Source: Rudanella lutea DSM 19387 (GTDB taxonomy: Bacteria > Bacteroidota > Bacteroidia > Cytophagales > Spirosomataceae). Taken from it: DNA of 64,000 nucleotides. Positions 1 through 8,271 of the stretch are shown in pieces (positions within the stretch are counted from its first letter, which is position 1; each line of letters opens with the position of its first letter). A program made the position numbers and the translations under genes. A model generated the notes under the pieces. The model was not told the DNA's origin. It saw only the letters and a program-made list of their open reading frames with translations, and did no database searches. The stretch lies in assembly GCF_000383955.1 (NCBI RefSeq), contig NZ_KB913013.1:5351694-5415693 (forward strand). Direction: 5' to 3'.

Positions 1-1547
1 TTGGGAAGCCCGATTTTCTGGGCAATCTCAAGCGCAAACGAAGAGCCCGGCCGGCCAATTTCGAGCTGGTAAAGCGGCTCCAGATGCTCACTGTCGAACC
101 GCATCGCGCCGTTGACAAGGCCGTCGGTTTTGTCAGCAAATACCTTCAGATTGGTGTAGTGGGTGTTGATGACCCCGTACGCCCCCGACTTGTTGAGGTC
201 TTCCAGAATAGCCTCGGCAATAGCACCCCCCAAACCCGGCTCGGTACCGGTACCAAACTCGTCGATGAGGAAAAGGGTGCGTTTGTTGGCCCCCACCATA
301 AACTGCTTCATGGCCGTCAGGTGCGAGCTGTACGTGCTGAGGTCGTTTTCGAGCGACTGCTCGTCGCCAATGTCGATAAACAGATTCTGGAAAACGCCCA
401 TCTCCGAAAAATCGGCCATAGGCACCAGCAGGCCGCATTGTAGCATGTATTGCACCAGCCCGAATGTTTTAAGCGCAATGGATTTACCCCCGGCATTGGG
501 CCCCGAAATAATCAGAATCCGTCCGTTTTCGTCGAGCCGGGCCGTGAGCGGTACCACTTTTTTGCCTTCTGTTTTCTGGAGAGACAAAAAGAGTAGCGGG
601 TGCCGAACGTCGGTCCAGTTCACAAACGGGCGGTTGTGCAACGTAGGCATTTCGGCCCCAATCTGAAGGGCCAACCGTGCCTTGGCCCGGATAAAGTCGA
701 TCTGAGCCAGAAAGTTGACGGCTTTTTTGAGCCCCTCCAGGTGCGGCCGGAGCGTGTTGGTCAGGTCGAGCAGAACCCGGAAAATTTCGCGCCGTTCGGC
801 GTATTCCAGCTCCCGAATCTCATTGTTGGCATCGAACACCTCGGCGGGTTCGAGAAATACGGTTTGGCCCGTGTTCGATTCGTCGTGCACAATACCCTTG
901 ATTTTACGCTTGTGCTCGGCCGCAACCGGAATAACCAGCCGCCCTTCGCGCACGGTCAGGCTCATATCGTCGGGAATCCAGCCGTTTTGGCGGGCTTGCC
1001 GCAGAATAGAGTCGAGTTGCTTGCGGAGGTGAGCCTGCTCGGCAATGATCTGCTTCCGAATACGCGCCAGTTCGGGGGAGGCCGAATCGCGCACGCGGCC
1101 CCGGTCGTCGATAATCCGGTCGAGCGAATTGACGAGGTGCGGGTCGAGGGCCACTGGGCCGGCGAGTTCTTTCAGAAACGGAAACTGCCGGCCACCTGCC
1201 CGACCCTCCTCGCTCTTGGCCAGAAAGGTCAGGCAGGCCTGCGCGGTTTTGAGGGCCAGTTTCAGATCAAAAAAGTCTTCTTCCGTCAGGGCCAGCCCTT
1301 CAATCCGGGCCTTGGTCAGTTGCTCCCGAACATCAATGTAGTTCGACTGCGGAAACTCGGTTTCGTACTGAACAATCTGCTTGAATTCGGCCGTTTGGCG
1401 AAGCAGTTTGTCGATGAGCGAGTGATTGTCGGTGAAGCGAATTTTGTCCACGTAGTCCTGGCCGAGCGGGCTGATGCACGCTTGTTTGAGGAGTTCGCGG
1501 ATTTTATCAAATCCAAGTTTTTGTTCGAGGGTATTGGGGTACAGCAT
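1..1547 (-). CDS. mutS2: Endonuclease MutS2, truncated by window edge
   Basis: The minus-strand frame starts at the ATG at 1547 (MLYPNTLEQKLGF, a typical MutS2 N-terminus) and runs off the left edge, so only about the first 515 residues are visible. They cover the MutS2 core: the helical clamp region and the ATPase. Visible motifs are a Walker A of the form SGPNAGGKSIALKT and a Walker B of the form LFLIDEFGTGTEPG. MutS2 proteins bind branched DNA, suppress recombination and act on stalled ribosomes; they are not part of mismatch repair. The C-terminal Smr nuclease domain, if present, would lie outside the window. The gene lies about 100 bp downstream of the response regulator on the same strand, with no obvious functional link to it. 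Confidence 0.93.
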   Translation of the reverse strand, partial: MLYPNTLEQKLGFDKIRELLKQACISPLGQDYVDKIRFTDNHSLIDKLLRQTAEFKQIVQYETEFPQSNYIDVREQLTKARIEGLALTEEDFFDLKLALKTAQACLTFLAKSEEGRAGGRQFPFLKELAGPVALDPHLVNSLDRIIDDRGRVRDSASPELARIRKQIIAEQAHLRKQLDSILRQARQNGWIPDDMSLTVREGRLVIPVAAEHKRKIKGIVHDESNTGQTVFLEPAEVFDANNEIRELEYAERREIFRVLLDLTNTLRPHLEGLKKAVNFLAQIDFIRAKARLALQIGAEMPTLHNRPFVNWTDVRHPLLFLSLQKTEGKKVVPLTARLDENGRILIISGPNAGGKSIALKTFGLVQYMLQCGLLVPMADFSEMGVFQNLFIDIGDEQSLENDLSTYSSHLTAMKQFMVGANKRTLFLIDEFGTGTEPGLGGAIAEAILEDLNKSGAYGVINTHYTNLKVFADKTDGLVNGAMRFDSEHLEPLYQLEIGRPGSSFALEIAQKIGLP

Positions 1548-1648
1548 TCAGGGCTGATCGATAAATGGGGTTAATGGGGCAAATGACCCCTTCTTGATAA
1601 CACATTATCGATTCGGGTGGTTCTGATGCCGACCGCTCCGGGGAGTGC

Positions 1649-2317
1649 TCACCTTCTTTTGTCGCTGACGGCGAGCCGAATCAGGTCGGCCGTGTTTTTG
1701 ACGCCTGCTTTCCGGATAATACTCGCCCGCTGATTGGCTACGGTATTTACACTGACGCCGAAACGCGTGGCAATCTCCGTGCTGCTCATTCCATCCATGA
1801 GGCAGTTGAGCACCTGGGCTTCGCGGGGGGTAATGCGGCTCCAAACGGTTGGGGTTTTAGCGGCCTGGGTGTCAGCTTCTGCCGAGACCGGTTGCTGACG
1901 TACCAACTGCTTGATAATGACGTTTGATGCGCTCGGCGGATAATACAACTCGCCGTTGACCACGGTTCGGATGGCTTTCAGGATTTCTGCCTGACCGGTG
2001 TCTTTGAGCAAATACCCGGCCGCGCCGTGTTGCACCGCTTTCAGAATGTAATCCGGGTTGCTGTGCATACTAAACACAAGGGTGTACACCCGGTGCGACT
2101 GCCGCGAAAGCGTTTTGAGCACCTCAAGGCCCGACATACGGGGCATGGTCAGGTCGAGCAGCAGAATATCGGGGTCTAATTGCCCAATCAGATCAACAGC
2201 TTCGTCGCCATCGGCGGCTTCGCCCACGACCTGCATATCGGGTTCGTCTTCAAGGAGCATTCGGATGCCTTTGCGTACTACAGCGTGATCGTCGGCAATG
2301 AGAAGTCGTATAGCCAT
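1649..2317 (-). CDS. NarL/LuxR-family response regulator
   Basis: A 222-residue two-component regulator. The receiver domain starts MAIRLLIADDH, with acidic residues D9/D10, and the phospho-acceptor is D55 in DILLLDLTMPR. A C-terminal LuxR-type helix-turn-helix follows (ITPREAQVLNCLMDGMS...). The frame can be extended upstream to a TTG at 2344, but the ATG at 2317 gives the standard receiver start and is preferred. The gene follows the sensor kinase at 2390 by 72 bp on the same strand and both lie downstream of nirBD. It is therefore probably the cognate regulator of that kinase and may control nitrate/nitrite genes. This pairing is inferred from position; the target promoters cannot be read from the sequence. 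Confidence 0.93.
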   Translation of the reverse strand: MAIRLLIADDHAVVRKGIRMLLEDEPDMQVVGEAADGDEAVDLIGQLDPDILLLDLTMPRMSGLEVLKTLSRQSHRVYTLVFSMHSNPDYILKAVQHGAAGYLLKDTGQAEILKAIRTVVNGELYYPPSASNVIIKQLVRQQPVSAEADTQAAKTPTVWSRITPREAQVLNCLMDGMSSTEIATRFGVSVNTVANQRASIIRKAGVKNTADLIRLAVSDKRR

Positions 2318-2389
2318 GAGGAAGGAGATTTGTGGAAGGGGCAATTTACGGCCCTGTCGCGAATTGCGGTAGTGTTGTGGTCGTTAAAC

Positions 2390-3862
2390 TCATTCGGTGG
2401 GTATGCTTACCGTAATTTCAGTTCCACTGCCGGGCGAAGTCTGGAGGTTTAGTTCGCCGTGCAACAGGCGAGCCCGGGTGCGCATGTTCTCGAGCCCGCT
2501 GAGCACGGGTAGGGGGCCGCTGTCGGGAGGGCGTTGGTCGGGCCGGAACCCTTGGCCATTGTCCCGAACGGTCAGTTCTACCCGGTTGGCTTCGTGCCGC
2601 AGGTGAATAATAATCTGTAGAGCGCGGGCATACTTGACGGCATTGTGCAGGGCCTCCTGAGCGATCCGGTACAGACCAATTTCCTGGGCCGGGCTCAGGT
2701 GGGTGCTCTCGCGGGGGCCTTCGTACACCACCTCAGTACCCGACGAGCGCGTGGTTTGTTCGGCCAGCAGGTTGAGCGTAGCCCCCAGCCCAAAATCGCT
2801 CAGGGTAGAGGGCATGAGGTTGTACGATACCTGCCGGGTTGTCTGGATGGTTTCGTAGATCAGATCGCAGAGTTCGGCGAAGCGGGCCCGTTGCCTGTCG
2901 TCGAGCGTAGTCGTCGATTTGAGCTTTTCGGCATGGAGTTTCAGGCCGGTAAGCATCTGCCCGATCCCATCGTGCAGCTCGCGGGCAAACCGTCGGCGCT
3001 CTTCTTCCTGCCCTTCGAGTAAGGCGGCCGAGCGCACGGTTGTCTCGGCAAGTTGCAACCGGTATTTCTCCTCGGTAGCGTGTAGCAGTTCGGTTTGGGT
3101 GGCCAGCAGCTCGCGGTTGGTTTCGGCCAGGCTCGCATTGGCAGCCGCCAGTGCCGTATTGGCCCCCTCCAGCTGTCGGTTGGTCTCCTGTAACGCCTGT
3201 TCCGACTGATCCAGTTGCCGGATCACGTTGCGCGTGTGCGCCACCACCGGCCTGAACACAAAGAGCCCCTCGATCAGCAGGACCAGCAAGGTAGCCCCCG
3301 TCAGAAACCACTCAATGCGCGAGAGCGACTGTACGCGCTCAAAACTCTCCCGGTCGAACTGAAACACAAACGTGTTCATGCCCTCCACAAACGACAGTTC
3401 GTTTTGCAGAATAACTTCGAGGGCGGACTGCCGTTGTTGGGCGGTAGCGCCGGGGGCACTGAACTGCCGGAAACTGCGGTACATAATCTGAAACGACGGC
3501 TCGATCTGCGCCATCATGCTGTCGAGGGTGGCGCTTGGCCGTACCGTGTACCGTTTCTCCATCTGTAGTACTCCATCCCGGAGTTGCCGGTGCGTCTGGG
3601 CCCAGGTGTTCAGCAACGAATCGAACGCAACACTGTCGGCCGAGCGCTGATCGAGCGTGCGCAACAGGGCGAGTTTGGTGAGCCGCTGACTGAGCATCCG
3701 CTGCCGACCGGCAATGTTGACCACCCGACTGTCGTCGTTGTGCGCCCGGATAGTACAATGAATAAACAGGAGCCCTGCCACTGATAGTAGGGCAATAACG
3801 GTCAGAGCCAGAATATAAAACCGCGTCAGTCGGCGGGCTACCTGTTGATGGAGTTGAGTCAT
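2390..3862 (-). CDS. NarX-like sensor histidine kinase (PilJ-type sensor, HisKA_3)
   Basis: A 490-residue membrane sensor kinase. There is a TM helix near residues 15-36 and a periplasmic region opening with a NarX/PilJ-type P-box (VVNIAGRQRMLSQRLTKLALL region, about residues 48-68). A second TM helix lies near 186-206, followed by a coiled coil rich in Gln/Asn/Ala heptads (about 215-275). The HisKA_3 dimerisation domain has its phospho-accepting His at about 297 (RELHDGIGQ). The HATPase ends the protein (N-box EALHNAVKYA). The P-box resembles the nitrate-binding element of NarX/NarQ. Position next to nirD (56 bp gap) and before the LuxR-type regulator fits a nitrate or nitrite sensor. The start is the ATG at 3862; a TTG lies two codons upstream. 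Ligand specificity is inferred. Confidence 0.9.
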   Translation of the reverse strand: MTQLHQQVARRLTRFYILALTVIALLSVAGLLFIHCTIRAHNDDSRVVNIAGRQRMLSQRLTKLALLRTLDQRSADSVAFDSLLNTWAQTHRQLRDGVLQMEKRYTVRPSATLDSMMAQIEPSFQIMYRSFRQFSAPGATAQQRQSALEVILQNELSFVEGMNTFVFQFDRESFERVQSLSRIEWFLTGATLLVLLIEGLFVFRPVVAHTRNVIRQLDQSEQALQETNRQLEGANTALAAANASLAETNRELLATQTELLHATEEKYRLQLAETTVRSAALLEGQEEERRRFARELHDGIGQMLTGLKLHAEKLKSTTTLDDRQRARFAELCDLIYETIQTTRQVSYNLMPSTLSDFGLGATLNLLAEQTTRSSGTEVVYEGPRESTHLSPAQEIGLYRIAQEALHNAVKYARALQIIIHLRHEANRVELTVRDNGQGFRPDQRPPDSGPLPVLSGLENMRTRARLLHGELNLQTSPGSGTEITVSIPTE

Positions 3863-3924
3863 ACGCAAAACGCAGTGGGCTTTGGTTTAGCCCCGTCAAA
3901 CAATGCACAAAGTAACCTTATTTG

Positions 3925-4281
3925 CTAAACACCCACGTACACGATGCCCGCACTAACCCGCACCGGATAGGTTTGAATGGGCGGACAGCCCTCATCGTTA
4001 AGGCATTGACCGGTTTTGAGCGAAAACGTACGTTTGTGAAACGGGCAGGCCACTTTGGGCTCTTCGGCATGGCTACCAATCATCCCGCGGCCAAGGGCCA
4101 TCTGTCGGCGGTGAGGGCACTCGTTATCGGTGGCAAACCACTGCCCCCGACGGGTGAAGTTGAAAATAGCAATCTGCCGACCGTCGATCAGGGCGCAGGC
4201 TCCGCCGTTTTGGGGAATATCGTCGATCCGGCAGGCCATGTGCCAGGTAAGAGGTTGGGTGTCAAGGGTAACTGATTCCAT
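3925..4281 (-). CDS. nirD: Nitrite reductase small subunit, Rieske type
   Basis: A 118-residue Rieske [2Fe-2S] protein. The cluster ligands are visible as CPHR (C55, H57) and CPFH (C79, H82). It follows nirB by 67 bp on the same strand. NirD-type subunits pair with NirB in assimilatory NADH-dependent nitrite reductases, which make ammonium from nitrite in the cytoplasm. Length and motif spacing are normal for the NirD family. The start at 4281 (MESVTLDTQPLTW) is the first ATG in frame. The other possible reading, an unrelated Rieske ferredoxin, is unlikely given the direct nirB neighbour. Confidence 0.94.
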   Translation of the reverse strand: MESVTLDTQPLTWHMACRIDDIPQNGGACALIDGRQIAIFNFTRRGQWFATDNECPHRRQMALGRGMIGSHAEEPKVACPFHKRTFSLKTGQCLNDEGCPPIQTYPVRVSAGIVYVGV

Positions 4282-4348
4282 AATCGGTTGGTTTTGAGAG
4301 GGTATTTAACGACTACGTAAGGGGTGTCGTGGGGATAATCCCGTGCTT

Positions 4349-6892
4349 TTAGGCCCACTCGCGGGCACGAATCTGATCGCGCATGGGGGCAAACTGCACC
4401 GTAGGGTCTTTCACGGCCGGTGCATTCACGAAGTGCGCAAATCGTTGCCGTAACTCAGGGGTTTCGACAACCTCTTTCCATTCGCAGGCGTACGTATCAA
4501 CCAGAAGCTGCATCTCGTTTTCGAGCTGCTCGGCTATGCCCAGCACATCGTCGATTACGACGGCTTTGAGGTAATTCAGGCCACCCTCCAGTTTATTGAG
4601 CCAGGTAGCAGTGCGGGTGAGGGGGTCGGCGGTTTTGATGTAAAACATGAGAAACCGGTCGAGGAGCCGAATACAGGTCGTTTTGTCGACATCGGAGGCC
4701 AACAGTTGGGCGTGTTGGGGCTTTATGCCCCCGTTGCCGCATACGTACACGTTCCAGCCTTTTTCGGTAGCGATAATACCGAAGTCTTTACTCTGGGCTT
4801 CGGCGCACTCGCGGGTGCAACCCGACACGGCCGACTTTAGCTTGTGCGGAGCACGTATGCCTTTGTACCGGTTTTCGAGTTCGATGGCAAACGAGACGGA
4901 ATCCTGCACACCGAACCGGCACCAGGTAGTACCCACGCAACTTTTGACCGTCCGCAGCGATTTGCCGTAGGCGTGGCCACTCTCAAAACCGGCTCCAATC
5001 AGCTCCTCCCAGATGCTGGGCAGGTCGCCAACATGCGCGCCAAACAGGTCGATGCGCTGCCCACCGGTAATTTTGGTGTAGAGGCCGTATTTCTGCGCTA
5101 CCTGCCCAATCACAATTAGTTTTTCGGGCGTGATTTCGCCCCCCGGTATGCGCGGCACCACCGAGTAGGTACCTCCCCGCTGAATGTTGGCCAGAAACCG
5201 GTCGTTGGAGTCCTGAATGGTGGCCCGGTCTTGCCGGAGGATATTCTCGTTCCAGAGGCTTGCCAAAATCGACGCGACGGCCGGTTTACAGACCTCGCAG
5301 CCATCGCCCCGCCCGAACGCATCGAGTACGGCCGCGTACGTTTTGTGGTGGTTCAACTTCACGAGATCAAGCAACTCCTGACGGGTGTACTCGAAATGTT
5401 CGCAGAGGGTGTTGCGCACGTAAACGCCCTGCTGGTTCAAAACGCCCCCAATCAGGTCTTTTACCATGGCTGTGCACCCCCCACAGCCCGTGCAGGCTTT
5501 GGTCGCTTTTTTAAGGGCGTCGACCGACGTGTGGCCGTTGTCGGTAATCTCGTGGCAGAGCTGCCCTTTCGTAATGGCCTCGCAGGAACAGATCAGGGCG
5601 TCGTCGGGAAGGCTCATGACGCCACCGAGGCCAGTTTCTTCGCCCCCGCGCGATCCCAAAATTAGGTCTTCGGGGTCGGGGGGGAGCACCGTCTGATTCT
5701 TGCAGGTTTGCAGGAGCATGTTGTATTGGCTCGCGTCGCCGACCAGAATCCCGCCGAGCAACTGTTTGCCGTCGGCCGAGATGTTGATGCGCTTGTAAAT
5801 GCCCTTGGCCTTGTTCTCATAGACAATGGTCCGGCATTCGGGCTCGCCCGCAAACGGGTCGCCGAAGCTACCTACGTCGGTGCCAATCAGCTTTAACTTA
5901 GTCGACATGTCGAAGGGCCTGAACTGTTTGGCTTCGCCCAGCAGTTGGGTGGCTACCACCTCGGCCATTTCGTATCCCGGAGCCATCAGCCCGTACACCA
6001 TCTGATGCACCACGGCACATTCGCCAATCGCAAAAATGGCCGGGTCGGAGGTCTGTAGCTGCTCATTGACCAGGATGCCCCCGCGCGGGTGGGTGTCGAG
6101 CCCGGCCGCGCGGGCCAGTTCGTCGCGGGGCCGGATACCCGCCGAAATCACAAGCAGATTCACGTTCAGATGGGACCCATCGGCAAACTGAAGGCCTGTA
6201 ATCACCGCATCGCCCGTGATGGCCTGCGTGCTTTTGTTCAGATGGACAGAGAGCCCCAGCGATTCGAGTTGCCGCTGAAGCACCTGCGACCCGGCTTCGT
6301 CGATTTGTCGGGGCATCAGGCGAGGTGCAAACTCGACAACGTGGGCTTCGTCGACGCCCAGATCGAGCAGGGCTTTGGCCGCTTCGAGGCCCAGAAGGCC
6401 ACCGCCCAACACGGCCCCCCGAAAGGTGCCCGATCTTTCCTGACGAACGGCCGTTGCGTACGACTGAATCAGGTCGAGGTCTTCGAGCGTGCGGTACACA
6501 AATACACCGTCTTTCTCCACACCCGCTACGGGGGGGACAAATGCGCCGGAGCCGGTAGCCAGCACCAGATAGTCATAAGCCACTATACGGCCCTGGTGCG
6601 AGCGTACTTCCCGGCGGGCGCGGTCGATCTCAACCACCGGGTCGCCGAGGTAGAGCTGAATCCCCTGCTGGGTGTACCAGTCGGTGGGGGCCAGGGTCAA
6701 ATCGTCAGCCGTCTTGCTGTCCAGATACGAGCTTAGATGAACCCGGTCGTAGGCGGGCCGTGCTTCTTCGCCGAAAACCGTCAGCGAAAAGCACTGCCCT
6801 TTTTTTTCTTTGGCTACAAATTTTTCGCAGAATTTGTAGCCAACCATGCCGTTGCCAATAACGACAATGCGCGTGTTTGTGTGAACGCTCAT
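4349..6892 (-). CDS. nirB: Nitrite reductase [NAD(P)H] large subunit
   Basis: An 847-residue assimilatory nitrite reductase. The N-terminal FAD/NAD(P)H module begins with a dinucleotide-binding motif (IVVIGNGMVGYKF) and has a second one near residue 160 (AVLGGGLLGLEAA). A BFD-like [2Fe-2S] domain follows, with CSCEA and CTGCGGC cysteines. The C-terminal part is the nitrite/sulfite reductase fold. Its siroheme/4Fe-4S ligands are visible as C-X5-C (SCVGTTWCRFG) and C-X3-C (SGCTRECAEA), so it is predicted to be catalytically intact. It reduces nitrite to ammonium with NAD(P)H. It leads a probable operon with nirD and the sensor kinase/regulator pair, and diverges from cobA, whose product makes the siroheme precursor it needs. 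A palindrome lies 9 bp upstream of the start codon. Confidence 0.96.
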   Translation of the reverse strand: MSVHTNTRIVVIGNGMVGYKFCEKFVAKEKKGQCFSLTVFGEEARPAYDRVHLSSYLDSKTADDLTLAPTDWYTQQGIQLYLGDPVVEIDRARREVRSHQGRIVAYDYLVLATGSGAFVPPVAGVEKDGVFVYRTLEDLDLIQSYATAVRQERSGTFRGAVLGGGLLGLEAAKALLDLGVDEAHVVEFAPRLMPRQIDEAGSQVLQRQLESLGLSVHLNKSTQAITGDAVITGLQFADGSHLNVNLLVISAGIRPRDELARAAGLDTHPRGGILVNEQLQTSDPAIFAIGECAVVHQMVYGLMAPGYEMAEVVATQLLGEAKQFRPFDMSTKLKLIGTDVGSFGDPFAGEPECRTIVYENKAKGIYKRINISADGKQLLGGILVGDASQYNMLLQTCKNQTVLPPDPEDLILGSRGGEETGLGGVMSLPDDALICSCEAITKGQLCHEITDNGHTSVDALKKATKACTGCGGCTAMVKDLIGGVLNQQGVYVRNTLCEHFEYTRQELLDLVKLNHHKTYAAVLDAFGRGDGCEVCKPAVASILASLWNENILRQDRATIQDSNDRFLANIQRGGTYSVVPRIPGGEITPEKLIVIGQVAQKYGLYTKITGGQRIDLFGAHVGDLPSIWEELIGAGFESGHAYGKSLRTVKSCVGTTWCRFGVQDSVSFAIELENRYKGIRAPHKLKSAVSGCTRECAEAQSKDFGIIATEKGWNVYVCGNGGIKPQHAQLLASDVDKTTCIRLLDRFLMFYIKTADPLTRTATWLNKLEGGLNYLKAVVIDDVLGIAEQLENEMQLLVDTYACEWKEVVETPELRQRFAHFVNAPAVKDPTVQFAPMRDQIRAREWA

Positions 6893-6900
6893 AGTTGATA

Positions 6901-6916
6901 ATAACTACGTTGTTAT
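6901..6916. promoter_or_regulatory. Operator-like palindrome just upstream of nirB
   Basis: The sequence ATAACTACGTTGTTAT is a near-perfect dyad (14 of 16 positions symmetric) centred on ACGT, ending 9 bp before the nirB start codon on the minus strand. Its position would suit a repressor site or a translational control element. The binding protein is unknown; this is inference from symmetry and position only. Confidence 0.3.
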
Positions 6917-7065
6917 GAAAACCCTGTTTAATTATTGAACTTATTCAAGAAATAGGTTGGCTTTCCCCAAATCCAACCGTGTCAAATTTATAAGGTGTTT
7001 TTTCTAAATCCTAATCTTTAATTCGGCAAATGGCTTTGTATTAAACATATTTTTTTGGGAAAGGC

Positions 7066-7095
7066 TTGTTTTTACAAATTAGCTATCTACTTTTG
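7066..7095 (+). promoter_or_regulatory. Bacteroidota-type promoter for cobA and downstream nitrate genes
   Basis: TTG at 7066-7068 followed after 19 bp by TACTTTTG at 7088-7095 matches the Bacteroidota sigma-ABfr consensus (TTG-N19-21-TAnnTTTG). A transcript would begin near 7102, giving a leader of about 70 nt before cobA. An SD-like GGGAG at 7160-7164 lies 7 nt before the cobA ATG. The 6893-7171 space is AT-rich and separates divergent nirB and cobA; no equally good box was found for nirB. Confidence 0.55.
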
Positions 7096-7171
7096 AACCA
7101 TGTTTTGCATTTATTTGCAAGTGTAGTTAATAGTACATTTTTACTATAGATGCTCTTTCGGGAGTACGCAT

Positions 7172-7930
7172 ATGCAGCCAAAGCTTACACTCGTGGGGGC
7201 GGGTCCCGGCAACGGCGAATTGATCACACTAAAAGGGATCAGAGCGCTTAGAAAGGCTGACGTTGTCTTGTACGACGATCTGGCCAACGCTTCCTTACTC
7301 GATTTTGCGCCGGGGGGCATTTTGACACTGTACGTCGGCAAGCGAGCCGGCAAACCATCGTTCCGGCAGGAAGAAATCAACACCCTCGTGGTGCGGCTGG
7401 CACAGGAGCTCGGGCACGTGGTTCGGCTCAAAGGGGGCGACCCGTACGTGTTTGGGCGCGGGTACGAAGAGTACGAGTACGCCCTACAGCACGGTATCGA
7501 CTGTGAGGTGGTACCGGGCGTATCGAGTTGTATTGCCGTACCGGCCTCGCAGGGAATACCCGTTACGAGCCGGGGGGTGAGTCAGAGTTTCTGGGTCATC
7601 ACGGGCACCACCCATACCGGTGACCTCTCCGACGATCTGCGGCTGGCGGTTCAGTCGAAGGCAACGGTGGTGGTGCTGATGGGCCTACGAAAAATCGACC
7701 AAATCTGTGCGCTGTACGTTGAGGCCGGGCGCGGGCATCTGCCCATGGCGGTAATTCAGAACGGCACACGCCCCGACGAGCAGCAGGTTATTGGTCAGGT
7801 CTGGAATATGCCCCAACGAGTGGCAGAGCAGGGTGTGGGGGCACCCGCTGTGCTGGTTATTGGGGAGGTGGTAGCCCTGCACCCGTCGTATCTGGCCGAG
7901 TGCCTGCGGGGGGTAGGAGCTGCTGTTTAG
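7172..7930 (+). CDS. cobA: Uroporphyrinogen-III C-methyltransferase (SUMT)
   Basis: A 252-residue single-domain SAM-dependent methyltransferase that makes precorrin-2 from uroporphyrinogen III, the first committed step to siroheme. Motifs seen are the N-terminal VGAGPGNGELITLKG (residues 8-21) and RLKGGDPYVFGRG (85-97). The usual YEVVPGVSS-like motif appears as CEVVPGVSSC near residue 115. Length is normal for SUMT without the CysG dehydrogenase/ferrochelatase domain, so a separate SirC-like enzyme must be encoded elsewhere. It opens the plus-strand nitrate cluster and faces nirB, whose siroheme it would supply. The ATG at 7172 is backed by an SD-like GGGAG. Confidence 0.93.
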   Translation: MQPKLTLVGAGPGNGELITLKGIRALRKADVVLYDDLANASLLDFAPGGILTLYVGKRAGKPSFRQEEINTLVVRLAQELGHVVRLKGGDPYVFGRGYEEYEYALQHGIDCEVVPGVSSCIAVPASQGIPVTSRGVSQSFWVITGTTHTGDLSDDLRLAVQSKATVVVLMGLRKIDQICALYVEAGRGHLPMAVIQNGTRPDEQQVIGQVWNMPQRVAEQGVGAPAVLVIGEVVALHPSYLAECLRGVGAAV

Positions 7931-8271
7931 AGGTTTGGGCCAAGGTTGGGGCTGAGCGTACGTCAGGTGCCAACCTAAGCCCAAACACTAAACCATAAAA
8001 AAAGCCGATCCGGTGTGGGGGCACCTTGTGGATCGGCTTAACAGGGTTTGTCTATGCGAAAAACACAAACGCTTCAAAGAAAATGAAAAAGTACAAGTAA
8101 CGCAAGTTTCGCGCACCCAACCGGGGTGTCCGCCTATCTGCCGCCGGGCCGCTTCTGCCCCGCGTGCTTTGCCTCTGCTTCTGGCCGATTGATACTGTGT
8201 ACCTACGCTGGTACACCCGGCTACCGCATGGCGTTTTCGCCCGCATTGTCCATCACGCTTACTGTACATTT
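7931..8271. other. Gene-free space between cobA and the porin gene
   Basis: About 340 bp without a credible gene. It holds the hairpin at 8002-8039 described separately and then a leader-like stretch. Short minus-strand frames at 7988-8269 have no recognisable product and begin inside the expected porin promoter region, so they were not called. No clear TAnnTTTG box was found for the porin gene. Confidence 0.6.
8002..8039. terminator. Hairpin after cobA
   Basis: Perfect 10-bp arms AAGCCGATCC (8002-8011) and GGATCGGCTT (8030-8039), with an inner GGTG/CACC pair. The A-run lies on the left (7997-8003), so the U-tract is on minus-strand RNA. As a plus-strand terminator for cobA it lacks a U-tract. 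It could act in either direction or as a leader structure. Confidence 0.5.

Noticed and set aside
600-1574. Plus-strand 324-codon open frame opposite mutS2
   Set aside because: It lies wholly antisense to the mutS2 coding region, has no recognisable domain, and its amino-acid composition fits a reverse-complement shadow of a GC-rich gene.
7988-8269. Minus-strand small open frames between cobA and the porin gene
   Set aside because: No domain, no start-signal support and overlap with the upstream region of the porin gene.
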